NCBI RefSeq assembly: GCF_003987225.1
Contig: NZ_PIPX01000001.1
Coordinates: 124,001 to 188,000, forward strand
Direction of reading: 5' to 3'
Source: Pseudidiomarina homiensis
GTDB taxonomy: Bacteria; Pseudomonadota; Gammaproteobacteria; Enterobacterales; Alteromonadaceae
DNA length: 64,000 nucleotides
Shown: positions 50,897 through 59,876 of the stretch, piece by piece
Numbering within the stretch: the first letter of the stretch is position 1
Layout of the letters: each line of letters begins with the position of its first letter
Made by a program: the position numbers and the translations under genes
Notes under the pieces: generated by a model
The model's database searches: none
Seen by the model: the letters and a program-made list of their open reading frames with translations, nothing else
Told to the model about the DNA's origin: nothing

Positions 50897-53800
50897 ATGC
50901 AAGTACCACAAAATTCGCCAGAATCAGGTCGCGAAACGGGACTGATCGCTTGGTGGGCCAATAACACGGTTGCTGCTAACCTATTGATGGCGCTCATCAT
51001 CATCACCGGTATTTTCATGGTGTTTGAAGTTCGTAAGCAGATGTTCCCCGAGATCGAGCTTAACACCATCAGTATTCAAGTTCCGTTTCCAGGGGCCGCA
51101 CCTCAAGAAGTTGAGCAAGGCGTTATCGTATTGATCGAAGATGCCTTGGAAGACGTCAATGGCGTTGAACGATTAACGTCGACGGCGCGTGAAGGAGGCG
51201 GTTCGGTAACTGTTGAAGTGGAAAGTGGCTATGATCCGCAAGTGGTGATGGACGAAGTGAAGATGCTCGTTGACGCCATCCCGAACTTTCCGCAGCAAAT
51301 TGAAAATCCAAATATTTATCGAATTCGACCACAGCGCCAAGTGATTTGGATTAGTGTCTTCGGTGATATGAGCGAGCGCAACCAAAAAGAGCTCGCCAAA
51401 CAAATCCGTGACGACCTGAAAAATATTGGTGGCATCACTAAGGTTGAGACGGTGGGGGCGCGTGACTACGAAATTTCGATTGAGATCTCTGAGCATGATT
51501 TACAGCGCTATAACTTGAGTTTCCAGCAGGTTGTCAACGCTGTGCGCGGTACCTCTATTGATGTGGCCGGTGGCTCTATTCGCACGCCAAATGGCGACAT
51601 TCTGCTGCGTGCCAATAATCAAGCGTACTATGGCGAGGAATTTGAAAAGATTGTCCTCATCAACCGCGCTGACGGAACACGTCTGACGCTTGGCGACATT
51701 GCCACGGTAAAAGACGAGTTTATCGAACGCCGCCGCTTTACTCGGTTTGACGGTAAACCAGCGACGTTTGTCCGAGTGGACTCAGTCGGCAATCAAAACG
51801 ATTTAGCCGTGGCAGAAGCAGTACGGAACTACATTGAGCGTAAGCAAAAAGAGTTGCCGCCAGAGGTCAACGTTGCACACTGGGGCGATTCGTCGTATTA
51901 CCTGCAAGGTCGCCTCGACCTGATGCTAGACAACATGATCACCGGTGGTTTTTTGGTGTTCTTAATGCTGTCGTTGTTCTTGCAGTTGCGTTTGGCTTTC
52001 TGGGTCATGATCGGCATTCCGATTTGTTTCTTGGGTACCATTGCTTTAATGCCGCTGCCGATGTTCGATATCTCGATCAATATGATCAGCTTGTTCGGCT
52101 TCATATTGGTGCTCGGGATAGTGGTGGATGACGCCATAGTTATAGGCGAAAGTGCCTACTCCGAAATTGAAAAATACGGCAAGAGTACCGACAACGTGGT
52201 GCGGGGGGCGAAGAAAGTCGCGATTCCTGCAACCTTTGGCGTGCTTACCACGATGGTCGCATTTATTCCGATGCTGATGGTTGATGGCGGCATGGGAGCG
52301 ATATGGGAATCCATCGCTTGGGTCGTGATTCTTTGCTTGGCGTTTTCGCTGGTTGAGTCAAAGCTCATTCTACCGGCGCATATTGCGGCAATGAAATTCA
52401 GCAAGGGCGGTGGAGAGAAGCTCAATGCCTTCCAACGTGGCCGCAATAAAATCTCCGATAGCCTACGAGTGTTCGTGGAGCGTTATTACCGTCCGTTCCT
52501 CGCCAAGTGCTTGCATTACCGTTACACCACACTCGCAAGTTTTATCGGCATGTTCATTCTGATGATCGGCTTGATCAGCGGTGGCGTGGTGCGTTGGGTG
52601 TTTTTCCCTAATATTCCTAGTGACTTCATTCAAACCAGCGTTGAAATGCAGCCTGGTTCGTCCGAAGACGCCACTATTCGTGCACTGCAAACCATTGAAG
52701 ATGCCTTGATGCGCGTGAACGAGCAAATCAAGGAGGAAGAGGGCGAAGGCGTGGTGCGTCATACCAACGTGTGGCTGCAGGGTACCACCAACGGCATGAT
52801 CATGAGCGAGCTGCAAAAAGGCGAAGATCGCGAAATTGACGGCTTTGGCATTATCAATCGTTGGCGCCAAGAGACCCCTGAAATTGCCGGTGTTAAAGCG
52901 ATTAACTTCCAAGGAAGTATCGGCGGCGGTGGCGGTTTTGACGTTGAGTTTCAACTTGCCGGTGACGATCTTGAGCAGCTATCGGCGGCCGCCAATGATC
53001 TCAAAGAAGTATTTGGCCAGTTTGACGGCGTCTATGATATTGAAGACACCTTTGGTGCCGGCAATGACGAAATTATTCTAGAAACCAAACCGCTGGCGAC
53101 GGCTATGGGGATCACCCTAAGCGATCTCGCTAATCAAGTGCGTTACGCCTTCTATGGTGCTGAAGCTCAACGTATTCAGCGTGGTGACGAAGAAGTTCGC
53201 GTGATGGTGCGCTACCCGATCAATGAGCGTCAGTCGGTAGGCAACCTTGAAGATATGAAGTTGCGTACCAGTGACGGTGCGTTGATACCGTTTACTGAGC
53301 TTGCCGACATTCGCTTTGCGAAGGGTTATAACACCATCACCCGTATCGACCGCGAGCGTTCCGTAAGGGTGCGTGCTCGGGTTGATAAAGAGCGCGTCGA
53401 ACCGTTTGAAGTTGTGCGGCAAGTTCGTGAACAACATATTCAGCCGATTTTAGATAACTATCCATCAGTGAGCTTCCAACTTGAAGGTGCCTCACAAGAT
53501 GAAGCTGAAGCCACGAACTCGCTGGCCATTGGTTTCGTGCTGGCGTTGTTCGCAATCTTTGCACTAATGGCAATACCGCTGAAGTCGTATAGCCAACCGC
53601 TTATCATCATGTCGGTGATTCCGTTCGGTATGATCGGTGCGGTGATCGGGCATTGGATTATTGGCATGCCGATTTCGATTCTGAGTCTGTTCGGGATCAT
53701 TGCCTTGGCAGGCGTGGTGGTGAATGACTCTTTGGTCATGGTGGATTATGTCAACCAAGCGCGCCGCGATGGAGTGAAGTTACGCCAAGCGGTACAAGAT

Positions 53801-54085
53801 GCAGGCTCAGCGCGTTTCAGAGCAATCATCCTGACCAGTTTGACGACTTTCTTTGGTCTGCTGCCCATCGTCCTCGAAAAGAGTTTGCAGGCGAAAATGG
53901 TGATTCCAATGGCGATTTCGTTGGCGTTCGGTATTCTGTTCGCCACGGTGATTACGTTGCTGTTGATTCCATGCTTGTATTTAATCTTGGATGACACCAA
54001 ACGTGGCTTCAAAACCATGTTGTCATGGTACGGTCTGGCTGAGAAGCCGGCACCAAAATCAGAGTCGGACAACATCGTCACATAA
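50897..54085 (+). CDS. RND family efflux pump, inner membrane permease
   Basis: 1062 residues with the AcrB-type layout: twelve membrane helices and two large periplasmic loops. Helix 4 carries the proton-relay pair D411-D412 in GIVVDDAIVIGE. The N-terminus NNTVAANLLMALIIITG and FPEIELNTISIQVPFPGA are typical of the more divergent hydrophobe/amphiphile group. AAGGAG lies 6 bases before the ATG. It expels hydrophobic compounds using the proton gradient together with the adaptor. No TolC-like gene or local regulator gene is present here. Confidence 0.94.
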   Translation: MQVPQNSPESGRETGLIAWWANNTVAANLLMALIIITGIFMVFEVRKQMFPEIELNTISIQVPFPGAAPQEVEQGVIVLIEDALEDVNGVERLTSTAREGGGSVTVEVESGYDPQVVMDEVKMLVDAIPNFPQQIENPNIYRIRPQRQVIWISVFGDMSERNQKELAKQIRDDLKNIGGITKVETVGARDYEISIEISEHDLQRYNLSFQQVVNAVRGTSIDVAGGSIRTPNGDILLRANNQAYYGEEFEKIVLINRADGTRLTLGDIATVKDEFIERRRFTRFDGKPATFVRVDSVGNQNDLAVAEAVRNYIERKQKELPPEVNVAHWGDSSYYLQGRLDLMLDNMITGGFLVFLMLSLFLQLRLAFWVMIGIPICFLGTIALMPLPMFDISINMISLFGFILVLGIVVDDAIVIGESAYSEIEKYGKSTDNVVRGAKKVAIPATFGVLTTMVAFIPMLMVDGGMGAIWESIAWVVILCLAFSLVESKLILPAHIAAMKFSKGGGEKLNAFQRGRNKISDSLRVFVERYYRPFLAKCLHYRYTTLASFIGMFILMIGLISGGVVRWVFFPNIPSDFIQTSVEMQPGSSEDATIRALQTIEDALMRVNEQIKEEEGEGVVRHTNVWLQGTTNGMIMSELQKGEDREIDGFGIINRWRQETPEIAGVKAINFQGSIGGGGGFDVEFQLAGDDLEQLSAAANDLKEVFGQFDGVYDIEDTFGAGNDEIILETKPLATAMGITLSDLANQVRYAFYGAEAQRIQRGDEEVRVMVRYPINERQSVGNLEDMKLRTSDGALIPFTELADIRFAKGYNTITRIDRERSVRVRARVDKERVEPFEVVRQVREQHIQPILDNYPSVSFQLEGASQDEAEATNSLAIGFVLALFAIFALMAIPLKSYSQPLIIMSVIPFGMIGAVIGHWIIGMPISILSLFGIIALAGVVVNDSLVMVDYVNQARRDGVKLRQAVQDAGSARFRAIILTSLTTFFGLLPIVLEKSLQAKMVIPMAISLAFGILFATVITLLLIPCLYLILDDTKRGFKTMLSWYGLAEKPAPKSESDNIVT

Positions 54086-54116
54086 TGGTAAACTAATGAC
54101 CTTAAACTAATTATCG

Positions 54117-54158
54117 AAGCCGCAGCTAAGACCATCAGGTCCACACTGCGGCTTTCGT
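54117..54158 (+). terminator. Probable terminator after the RND genes
   Basis: An outer 9-bp stem (AAGCCGCAG / CTGCGGCTT) encloses an inner GACC-ATCA-GGTC hairpin, giving a compound structure followed by TTTCG. The T run is short. Confidence 0.5.
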
Positions 54159-54187
54159 GCGTGTCACGTTAGCACAAGGTCTAGAGC

Positions 54188-54934
54188 ATGAACCTAAGTA
54201 CACTTGATATCGTCACCTTGGCGTTTTTTGTGACGGTTTGGGTTTTTTACACGCAGTTTGCGCGTATTCGTGCGCGCAGTACTTATAGTTTGTCGCATAT
54301 TCTGCGGCAACTGCGTATTGATTGGATGACCACCTTAACCCGCAAAGAACACCAGATTGCTGACGCGGCGCTACTTGGCAACGTCGAACGCACGGTGACT
54401 TTTTTTGCGTCCTCTACGGTACTGGTGTTAGCCGGTGTGCTTACTTTATTGGCCTCGGCAGATAAAGTGGTGACAGTGCTGCAATCACTGCCGTTAACTG
54501 CTGATACATCCCCAGAAAAAGTCCAGTTCAAACTGGCCGTGCTGGCGCTTATTTTTGTTTTTGCCTTTTTCAAGTTTACCTGGGCGATTCGCCAATTTGG
54601 CTTTGTCTCGGTGTTGCTTGGCGCCGCACCTCAATACCGCAGTACGGAATTCACTGATGAACAACGTGAAGTCTTTGCGCGGCAATCAGCCAAGGTGATA
54701 GACCAAGCCGGGCATGAGTACAACAATGGCCTGCGCGCTTACTATTTTGCCTTAGCGTTTCTTACTTGGTTCTTACACCCGATACTTTTCATTGTATCCA
54801 CCATTGTGGTTGTGTCCGTGTTGTACCGCCGTGAATATCGTTCACGAGTGTTACGTGCGTTATTAGCGACCAAAGGGTTAGAACCTGGACGAATTAAGCA
54901 ACAGGAGTCAGAAAGTGAATCAGAAGACAAATGA
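54188..54934 (+). CDS. DUF599 family membrane protein
   Basis: 248 residues with about four membrane segments: 7-25, 70-90, 115-135 and 180-215. The pattern (an N-terminal helix, then RIRARSTYSLSHILRQLRIDWM, a GNVERTVTFFASS stretch, and YYFALAFLTWFLHPILF) matches DUF599, which has no known function. The last 25 residues are charged and Glu/Ser-rich. The 3' end overlaps the astE-like gene by 20 bases, which suggests translation of both from one mRNA. Confidence 0.78.
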   Translation: MNLSTLDIVTLAFFVTVWVFYTQFARIRARSTYSLSHILRQLRIDWMTTLTRKEHQIADAALLGNVERTVTFFASSTVLVLAGVLTLLASADKVVTVLQSLPLTADTSPEKVQFKLAVLALIFVFAFFKFTWAIRQFGFVSVLLGAAPQYRSTEFTDEQREVFARQSAKVIDQAGHEYNNGLRAYYFALAFLTWFLHPILFIVSTIVVVSVLYRREYRSRVLRALLATKGLEPGRIKQQESESESEDK

Positions 54935-55973
54935 GCTAGCCGCCGTGAACGTCTTAGATTGGACGCTTGCCGGGTATAACGGCAACACCGTTGCCGCCAA
55001 TCAACAGCTGCTCAATGCTACCTTGAAGTACGACGGTGGCGAACTTCATTTCCCTGATTATGGCATTGTGATCGTTGAACCTGAGCAGCCAAGTGGCAAA
55101 GATGTAGTGCTGTCGTGTGCCGTGCATGGTGACGAAACCGCCCCGATAGAGATTGTTCGTGACATGATACACGGCATTATGCGCGGTGAACTTAAGCCGG
55201 TGCAACGCACGCTCTTTCTGATCGCCAACCCTGCAGCAATAGCCATTGGCAAACGTTTTGTTGAAATGAACATGAATCGTTTATTCAGCGGCGCTCACCA
55301 AGAAGGCAACAGCCGCGAACATCAACGCGCTGCGCAGCTTGAACAGGTGATTACTGACTTCTTCGCCGCCGCGCCAGAGGGACAGCGAGAGCGCTATCAT
55401 TACGACTTGCACACGGCAATTCGTGACTCGGAATTTGAGAAGTTTGCGGTTTATCCGTTTACTCACGGTGCGCCTTATAAAAAAGCGCAACTCACTTTCT
55501 TAGCCGAATGTGGGGTTGAAACGATTCTACTGAATCAGGCACCTACCACAACCTTCAGCTATTACAGTGTGCGTACCCATGGAGCTGACGCTTTTACCGT
55601 TGAACTTGGTAAAGTGCGGCCGTTTGGCGAAAATGACCATAGTAAATTTGCCGCCGCACAAACAATGTTCACTAAGCTTATTTGCGAGCGTGAGCTGAAA
55701 TTGCCGGAATTTGATGCAAATCGTACCCGCGTTTTTGACGTCTGCCGTACAATTAACCGTACAGTTGAGAATTTCACCCTGCATTTTCCCGATGATGTAG
55801 CCAATTTTACTGCCTTTGAGAAGGGGGAGTTGTTGGCTACCGATGGTGACCAAGAGTACCTAGTGGAACAGTCGGGGGAACGAATTATTTTCCCGAATGC
55901 CAAGGTGGCCCTAGGCCAGCGGGCATTGTTGACCGTTGTCGAAGTACCTTTTGCGCAATTGCAACTGGTCTGA
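54915..55973 (+). CDS. astE: Succinylglutamate desuccinylase/aspartoacylase-family enzyme (AstE-like)
   Basis: 352 residues from GTG at 54915, with AGGAG 7 bases upstream inside the DUF599 gene. Zinc ligands are H71 and E74 (AVHGDETAP) and H166 (YDLHTAIRD), with E230 (FTVELGKVRPFG) as the likely catalytic base. AstE removes succinate from succinylglutamate in the last step of the arginine succinyltransferase pathway. None of the other ast genes is here, so the enzyme is either a dispersed AstE or an acylase for another substrate. It is about 30 residues longer than E. coli AstE (322). It lies 87 bases before the bkd operon. Confidence 0.85.
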   Translation: MNQKTNELAAVNVLDWTLAGYNGNTVAANQQLLNATLKYDGGELHFPDYGIVIVEPEQPSGKDVVLSCAVHGDETAPIEIVRDMIHGIMRGELKPVQRTLFLIANPAAIAIGKRFVEMNMNRLFSGAHQEGNSREHQRAAQLEQVITDFFAAAPEGQRERYHYDLHTAIRDSEFEKFAVYPFTHGAPYKKAQLTFLAECGVETILLNQAPTTTFSYYSVRTHGADAFTVELGKVRPFGENDHSKFAAAQTMFTKLICERELKLPEFDANRTRVFDVCRTINRTVENFTLHFPDDVANFTAFEKGELLATDGDQEYLVEQSGERIIFPNAKVALGQRALLTVVEVPFAQLQLV

Positions 55974-56011
55974 TTTTTACGCAAATGCGTAGTCGCTTAT
56001 TTGCATGTCAG

Positions 56012-56027
56012 TTGACGTAAAGGTAAA
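56012..56027. promoter_or_regulatory. Possible LiuR-like box upstream of bkdA1
   Basis: TTGACGTAAAGGTAAA resembles, from memory, the LiuR (MerR-type) box of branched-chain amino acid degradation genes in gammaproteobacteria. Its half-sites TTGACGT and TTTACCT agree at five of seven positions. The same TTGACG could also serve as a -35 element. Confidence 0.35.
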
Positions 56028-56059
56028 GTGAGCGCAATTTTTCTGAGAACGAGAAAGTT

Positions 56060-57259
56060 ATGGCACAGGATAAACAACATCAGCTAGAAATCGTGACCAA
56101 ACCGAGCTTTTTAGACGGTTCTGCGTTGCAGATTCCAATGCTTCAGATCCTCAAAGAAGACGGTACCGTGCACAAGGGTGCTAAGGCACCTGAGATTGAC
56201 AAAGATCTTGCTTTGAAGATGTTTGATACCATGCAATTCATCCGCATTCTGGACGAACGCATGATTGCCGCGCAGCGCCAGGGGCGTATTAGCTTCTACT
56301 TGTCTTCGCTTGGCGAAGAAGCGGCAAGTATCGGTTCGGCAGCCGCGTTGGATGACGGCGACATGATCATGGGGCAATACCGTGAGCAGGGCGCGTTGGC
56401 GTACCGTGGTTTTACCGTTGAACAGTTCATGGACCAATTGTTCTCAAACGAGCGCGATCTCGGTAAGGGCCGCCAAATGCCGGTGCATTACGGCTGTGCA
56501 GACCTTAACTTTATGACCATCGCTTCACCACTAGCGACCCAGATCCCGCAAGCGACGGGTTACGCTTATGGCCAGAAGATGGACAAAACCGGCAACTGTA
56601 CCATTTGTTATTTCGGTGAAGGCGCTGCTTCTGAAGGTGACTTCCATGCCGCGTTGAACATGGCCGCGGTCTACAAAGTTCCAGCGATTTTCTTCTGCCG
56701 TAACAACGGTTATGCCATCTCGACGCCATCGCAAGGCGAGCAGTATGCTGGTGACGGCATTGCGCCACGCGGTGTCGCCTACGGCATGAAAACTATTCGT
56801 GTCGATGGTAACGATATCTTGGCCGTTTATTTAGCGACTCAAATGGCGCGTAAACTTGCCGTTGAAGAGAACGAGCCGGTGTTGATTGAAGGTATGTCGT
56901 ACCGTATGGCTGGGCACTCAACTTCAGATGATCCAACCGGTTACCGTACCCGTGATGAAGAAGACGCTTGGCGTGCAAAAGATCCGCTCGCGCGCTTCCA
57001 AACCTACTTGATCAAGAAAAAATGGCTGACCGAGAAAGATGCTGAAGAGATCTTCGCCGAGAAGAAAGCAGCAGTCTTGGCAGCACTGAAGAAATCAGAG
57101 AAAGTTCCAGCTCCGCATATTGATGAGTTGATTAATGACGTCTATGACACCCCAACGCAACAGCTTAAAGAGCAACTTGAGCAGTTGAAGGCGCACATTC
57201 GCAAATACCCAGAGGCGTATCCGAAAACAGCGTCACGTATTGATGGGGGAGACAAATAA
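56060..57259 (+). CDS. bkdA1: Branched-chain 2-oxoacid dehydrogenase E1 alpha subunit
   Basis: 399 residues. The thiamine diphosphate motif spans residues 186-200 (FGEGAASEGDFHAALN, then NN 30 residues on). The family-specific loop YRMAGHSTSDDPTGYR is present and matches the branched-chain enzyme rather than pyruvate dehydrogenase E1 alpha. With BkdA2 it decarboxylates the 2-oxo acids of valine, leucine and isoleucine. Three genes in a row (bkdA1, bkdA2, bkdB) form a tight operon; its stop codon overlaps the next ATG by one base (TAATG). Confidence 0.95.
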   Translation: MAQDKQHQLEIVTKPSFLDGSALQIPMLQILKEDGTVHKGAKAPEIDKDLALKMFDTMQFIRILDERMIAAQRQGRISFYLSSLGEEAASIGSAAALDDGDMIMGQYREQGALAYRGFTVEQFMDQLFSNERDLGKGRQMPVHYGCADLNFMTIASPLATQIPQATGYAYGQKMDKTGNCTICYFGEGAASEGDFHAALNMAAVYKVPAIFFCRNNGYAISTPSQGEQYAGDGIAPRGVAYGMKTIRVDGNDILAVYLATQMARKLAVEENEPVLIEGMSYRMAGHSTSDDPTGYRTRDEEDAWRAKDPLARFQTYLIKKKWLTEKDAEEIFAEKKAAVLAALKKSEKVPAPHIDELINDVYDTPTQQLKEQLEQLKAHIRKYPEAYPKTASRIDGGDK

Positions 57260-58236
57260 TGGCGAACATGAACTTATTACAAGCCATCAATAGTGCACTC
57301 GACATTGCGATGGCAAAAAATGACAAAGTCTATAGCTTTGGTGAAGATACTGGCGCATTCGGTGGGGTATTCCGCGCGACGTCTAAGTTAACGGATAAGT
57401 ACGGTCGTGACCGTAACTTTAATACGCCATTGGTCGAGCAGGGCATCCTTGGTTTTGCCAATGGTTTGGCCTCGCAAGGTAGTTATGCGGTTGCTGAGAT
57501 TCAATTCGGTGACTACATCTTCCCAGCATTTGACCAGATCGTGAATGAATCGGCGAAGTTCCGCTATCGTTCGGGTAACGAGTTTAACGTCGGCGGACTT
57601 ACCATTCGCACACCATACGGTGGCGGTATTGCCGGTGGTCACTATCACTCGCAGTCACCAGAAGCTTATTTTGCCCATACGCCAGGCCTGAAAATTGTCA
57701 TGCCGCGCAACCCATACATGGCGAAAGGCTTGTTGTTAAGCGCGATTTTTGATCCAAATCCAGTGCTCTTTATGGAGCCGAAGCGTTTGTATCGTGCGTC
57801 AACTGGCGAAGTACCTGAAGAAGAGTACACGCTAGAACTCGGCAAAGCTGACATTGTCCGCGAAGGTAAAGATTTGACCATCGTCGCTTGGGGGGCACAG
57901 GTTGAAATGGCCGAGAAAGCGGCTGAGAAAGCTGCCGAAGACGGCATTGACTGTGAAGTGATCGACTTGGTGAGCTTGTTACCGTGGGATATCGACACCG
58001 TAGCGAAATCAGTGATGAAAACTGGCCGTTTAGTGGTGACGCAAGAAGCGCCACTGACCAATGGTTTTGCCAGTGAAGTTGCAGCGACCATTCAAGACAA
58101 GTGCTTCTTGTATTTAGAGTCGCCGATTGCACGCGTATGTGGCCTTGATGTGCCTTATCCGCTGTGTCACGAGAAAGAATACTTTGTCGACCACCTGAAA
58201 GTGTACGAAGCCGTGAAAGCTTCGATGTTCTATTAA
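57259..58236 (+). CDS. bkdA2: Branched-chain 2-oxoacid dehydrogenase E1 beta subunit
   Basis: 325 residues, the standard length for E1 beta. Conserved segments are FGEDTGAFGGVFRAT, NTPLVEQGILGFANGLA, AEIQFGDYIFPAFDQIVNE, and the transketolase C-terminal domain with EVIDLVSLLPWD and VTQEAPLTNGFASE. It completes the alpha2-beta2 E1 heterotetramer with BkdA1 and contributes to the thiamine site. A 14-base gap leads to bkdB. GGGGGAG precedes the ATG. Confidence 0.96.
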   Translation: MANMNLLQAINSALDIAMAKNDKVYSFGEDTGAFGGVFRATSKLTDKYGRDRNFNTPLVEQGILGFANGLASQGSYAVAEIQFGDYIFPAFDQIVNESAKFRYRSGNEFNVGGLTIRTPYGGGIAGGHYHSQSPEAYFAHTPGLKIVMPRNPYMAKGLLLSAIFDPNPVLFMEPKRLYRASTGEVPEEEYTLELGKADIVREGKDLTIVAWGAQVEMAEKAAEKAAEDGIDCEVIDLVSLLPWDIDTVAKSVMKTGRLVVTQEAPLTNGFASEVAATIQDKCFLYLESPIARVCGLDVPYPLCHEKEYFVDHLKVYEAVKASMFY

Positions 58237-58250
58237 GAGGGCCGTAGACC

Positions 58251-59858
58251 ATGAGTAAAGATTTTATCTTACCGGACATCGGCGAAGGCATCGTTGAGTG
58301 CGAAATCGTTGAATGGCTTGTTGCTGAAGGCGACACCATCAAAGAAGACCAGCCGGTGGTCGACGTGATGACCGATAAAGCTTTAGTGCAGATCCCCGCC
58401 AAAGAAGACGGCGTGGTGAGCAAACTTTATTACGAAAAAGGCGACATCGCCAAAGTCCACGAACCGCTCTTTGCCATCACCGGCACCGACGATTCCAATT
58501 CAAATGGATCGGCGGACAACGACGTAGCCCGCAGTTCTACTGCGGGGGAACCTGAACCCAGCAGCAATGCCAGCTCAGGAAGCACCGTCACCGACTTCAT
58601 CCTTCCCGATATCGGTGAAGGTATCGTCGAATGCGAAATTGTCGAATGGCAAGTCAAAGAAGGTGACGTCATCGAAGAAGACCAGCCGGTCGTTGACGTA
58701 ATGACCGACAAGGCTTTGGTACAGATCCCCGCGAAAGAACACGGCGTCGTCGAAAAACTTTATTACGCCAAAGGCGACATCGCCAAAGTACACGAACCAC
58801 TCTTCGCCGTCCGCGTCGAAGGCGAAGTAGCCCGTAGTTCTACTACGGGTCAAACCAGCCACAACGACAATGCTCAAGCCAGCAATGCTCAAGCTTCCGC
58901 CGCCAACTCGTCCGCCGCCAACCCAAGTCAAGCCGACGCCCCACAAGCGGCGCGCCAAGGCAAAGCCATTGCGAGCCCGGCGGTTCGCCGACGTGCCCGC
59001 GAACTTGACGTCGACATCAGCCAAGTCCCCGGCTCCGGCGCCAAAGGCCGCGTGATGAAAGAAGACGTCGAAAATTACGTAGCCCGTGGTTCTACCACGG
59101 GGGAAGCTTCACCATCAGCACAAGTGTCGGCAAAACCAACTGCCACTTCTGGCGGCACCCGCACCGAAGCCATTCGTGGGGTGAAAGCGGCCATGGCAAA
59201 AGCGATGACCGAATCGGTCAGCACCATTCCGCACTTTACCTATGCCGATGAGTTCGATCTGACCAACGTCATGGCGCTGCAGAAACAGTTGAAAGAACGC
59301 TATAAAGATGAAGGTATTCGCATCACTATGATGCCATTCTTCATCAAAGCGTTGTCACTTGCGTTGAAAGAGTTCCCGATCATGAACGCGCAAGTAAATG
59401 CCGATTGCACCGAGATCACTTATTTTGATGATCACAACATCGGCATGGCAGTAGACACCAAGATTGGTTTGTTGGTACCTAACGTCAAACAGGTACAGAA
59501 CAAGAGCATTATCGATATTGCCAACGAAGTCACGCGCTTAACGCAAGCGGCTCGTGAAGGCCGTGTCGCGCAAGAAGATATGAAAGGTGGCACCATTTCC
59601 ATCTCGAACATTGGTGTGATTGGCGGTACCGTAGCGACGCCAATCATCAACAAACCGGAAGCCGCTATTGTGGCACTGGGTAAAGTTCAAGAACTCCCGC
59701 GCTTTGACGCTCAGGGTAACGTGGTCGCACGCAAAATCATGAATGTGAGCTGGTCAGGCGACCATCGCATCATTGATGGCGGCACCATAGCCCGCTTCAA
59801 CAAGCGTTGGCAGGAATACTTGGAAGACCCAACCTCGATGTTGGTGCATATGGTTTAA
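58251..59858 (+). CDS. bkdB: Branched-chain 2-oxoacid dehydrogenase E2 (dihydrolipoyl acyltransferase) with two lipoyl domains
   Basis: 535 residues. Two nearly identical lipoyl domains (about 1-78 and 113-190) have the lipoylated lysines K43 and K154 in MTDKALVQIPAK. An E1/E3-binding domain follows (about 240-276, SPAVRRRARELDVDI), then the acyltransferase core (about 305-535) with DHRIIDGG (H505, D509). Each of the three linkers contains a copy of VAR(S/G)ST(A/T)G(E/Q) encoded by a 19-bp palindrome. One lipoyl domain is usual for bacterial branched-chain E2 (from memory), so the second looks like a duplication. No E3 gene follows; a terminator does. Confidence 0.96.
   Translation: MSKDFILPDIGEGIVECEIVEWLVAEGDTIKEDQPVVDVMTDKALVQIPAKEDGVVSKLYYEKGDIAKVHEPLFAITGTDDSNSNGSADNDVARSSTAGEPEPSSNASSGSTVTDFILPDIGEGIVECEIVEWQVKEGDVIEEDQPVVDVMTDKALVQIPAKEHGVVEKLYYAKGDIAKVHEPLFAVRVEGEVARSSTTGQTSHNDNAQASNAQASAANSSAANPSQADAPQAARQGKAIASPAVRRRARELDVDISQVPGSGAKGRVMKEDVENYVARGSTTGEASPSAQVSAKPTATSGGTRTEAIRGVKAAMAKAMTESVSTIPHFTYADEFDLTNVMALQKQLKERYKDEGIRITMMPFFIKALSLALKEFPIMNAQVNADCTEITYFDDHNIGMAVDTKIGLLVPNVKQVQNKSIIDIANEVTRLTQAAREGRVAQEDMKGGTISISNIGVIGGTVATPIINKPEAAIVALGKVQELPRFDAQGNVVARKIMNVSWSGDHRIIDGGTIARFNKRWQEYLEDPTSMLVHMV
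58528..58546. repeat. bkdB linker palindrome, copy 1
   Basis: CCCGCAGT-TCT-ACTGCGGG: perfect 8-base arms and a 3-base centre. It encodes ARSSTAG (within residues 92-100) between the first and second lipoyl domains. It is preceded by GTAG, as are the other two copies. Confidence 0.85.
58831..58849. repeat. bkdB linker palindrome, copy 2
   Basis: CCCGTAGT-TCT-ACTACGGG: perfect 8-base arms. It encodes ARSSTTG (within residues 193-201) between the second lipoyl domain and the E1/E3-binding domain. Compared with copy 1, arm position 5 is T instead of C and its partner is A instead of G. Confidence 0.85.
59083..59101. repeat. bkdB linker palindrome, copy 3
   Basis: CCCGTGGT-TCT-ACCACGGG: perfect 8-base arms. 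It encodes ARGSTTG (within residues 277-285) between the E1/E3-binding domain and the catalytic core. Compared with copy 2, arm position 6 is G instead of A and its partner is C instead of T. Confidence 0.85.
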
Positions 59859-59876
59859 CTACCTAGCATGCAAACG

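Noticed and set aside
57666-59024. Long antisense frames across bkdA2 and bkdB (141-217 codons)
   Set aside because: They lie opposite strongly conserved genes, have no recognisable protein features, and follow from GC-rich third positions of the sense codons.
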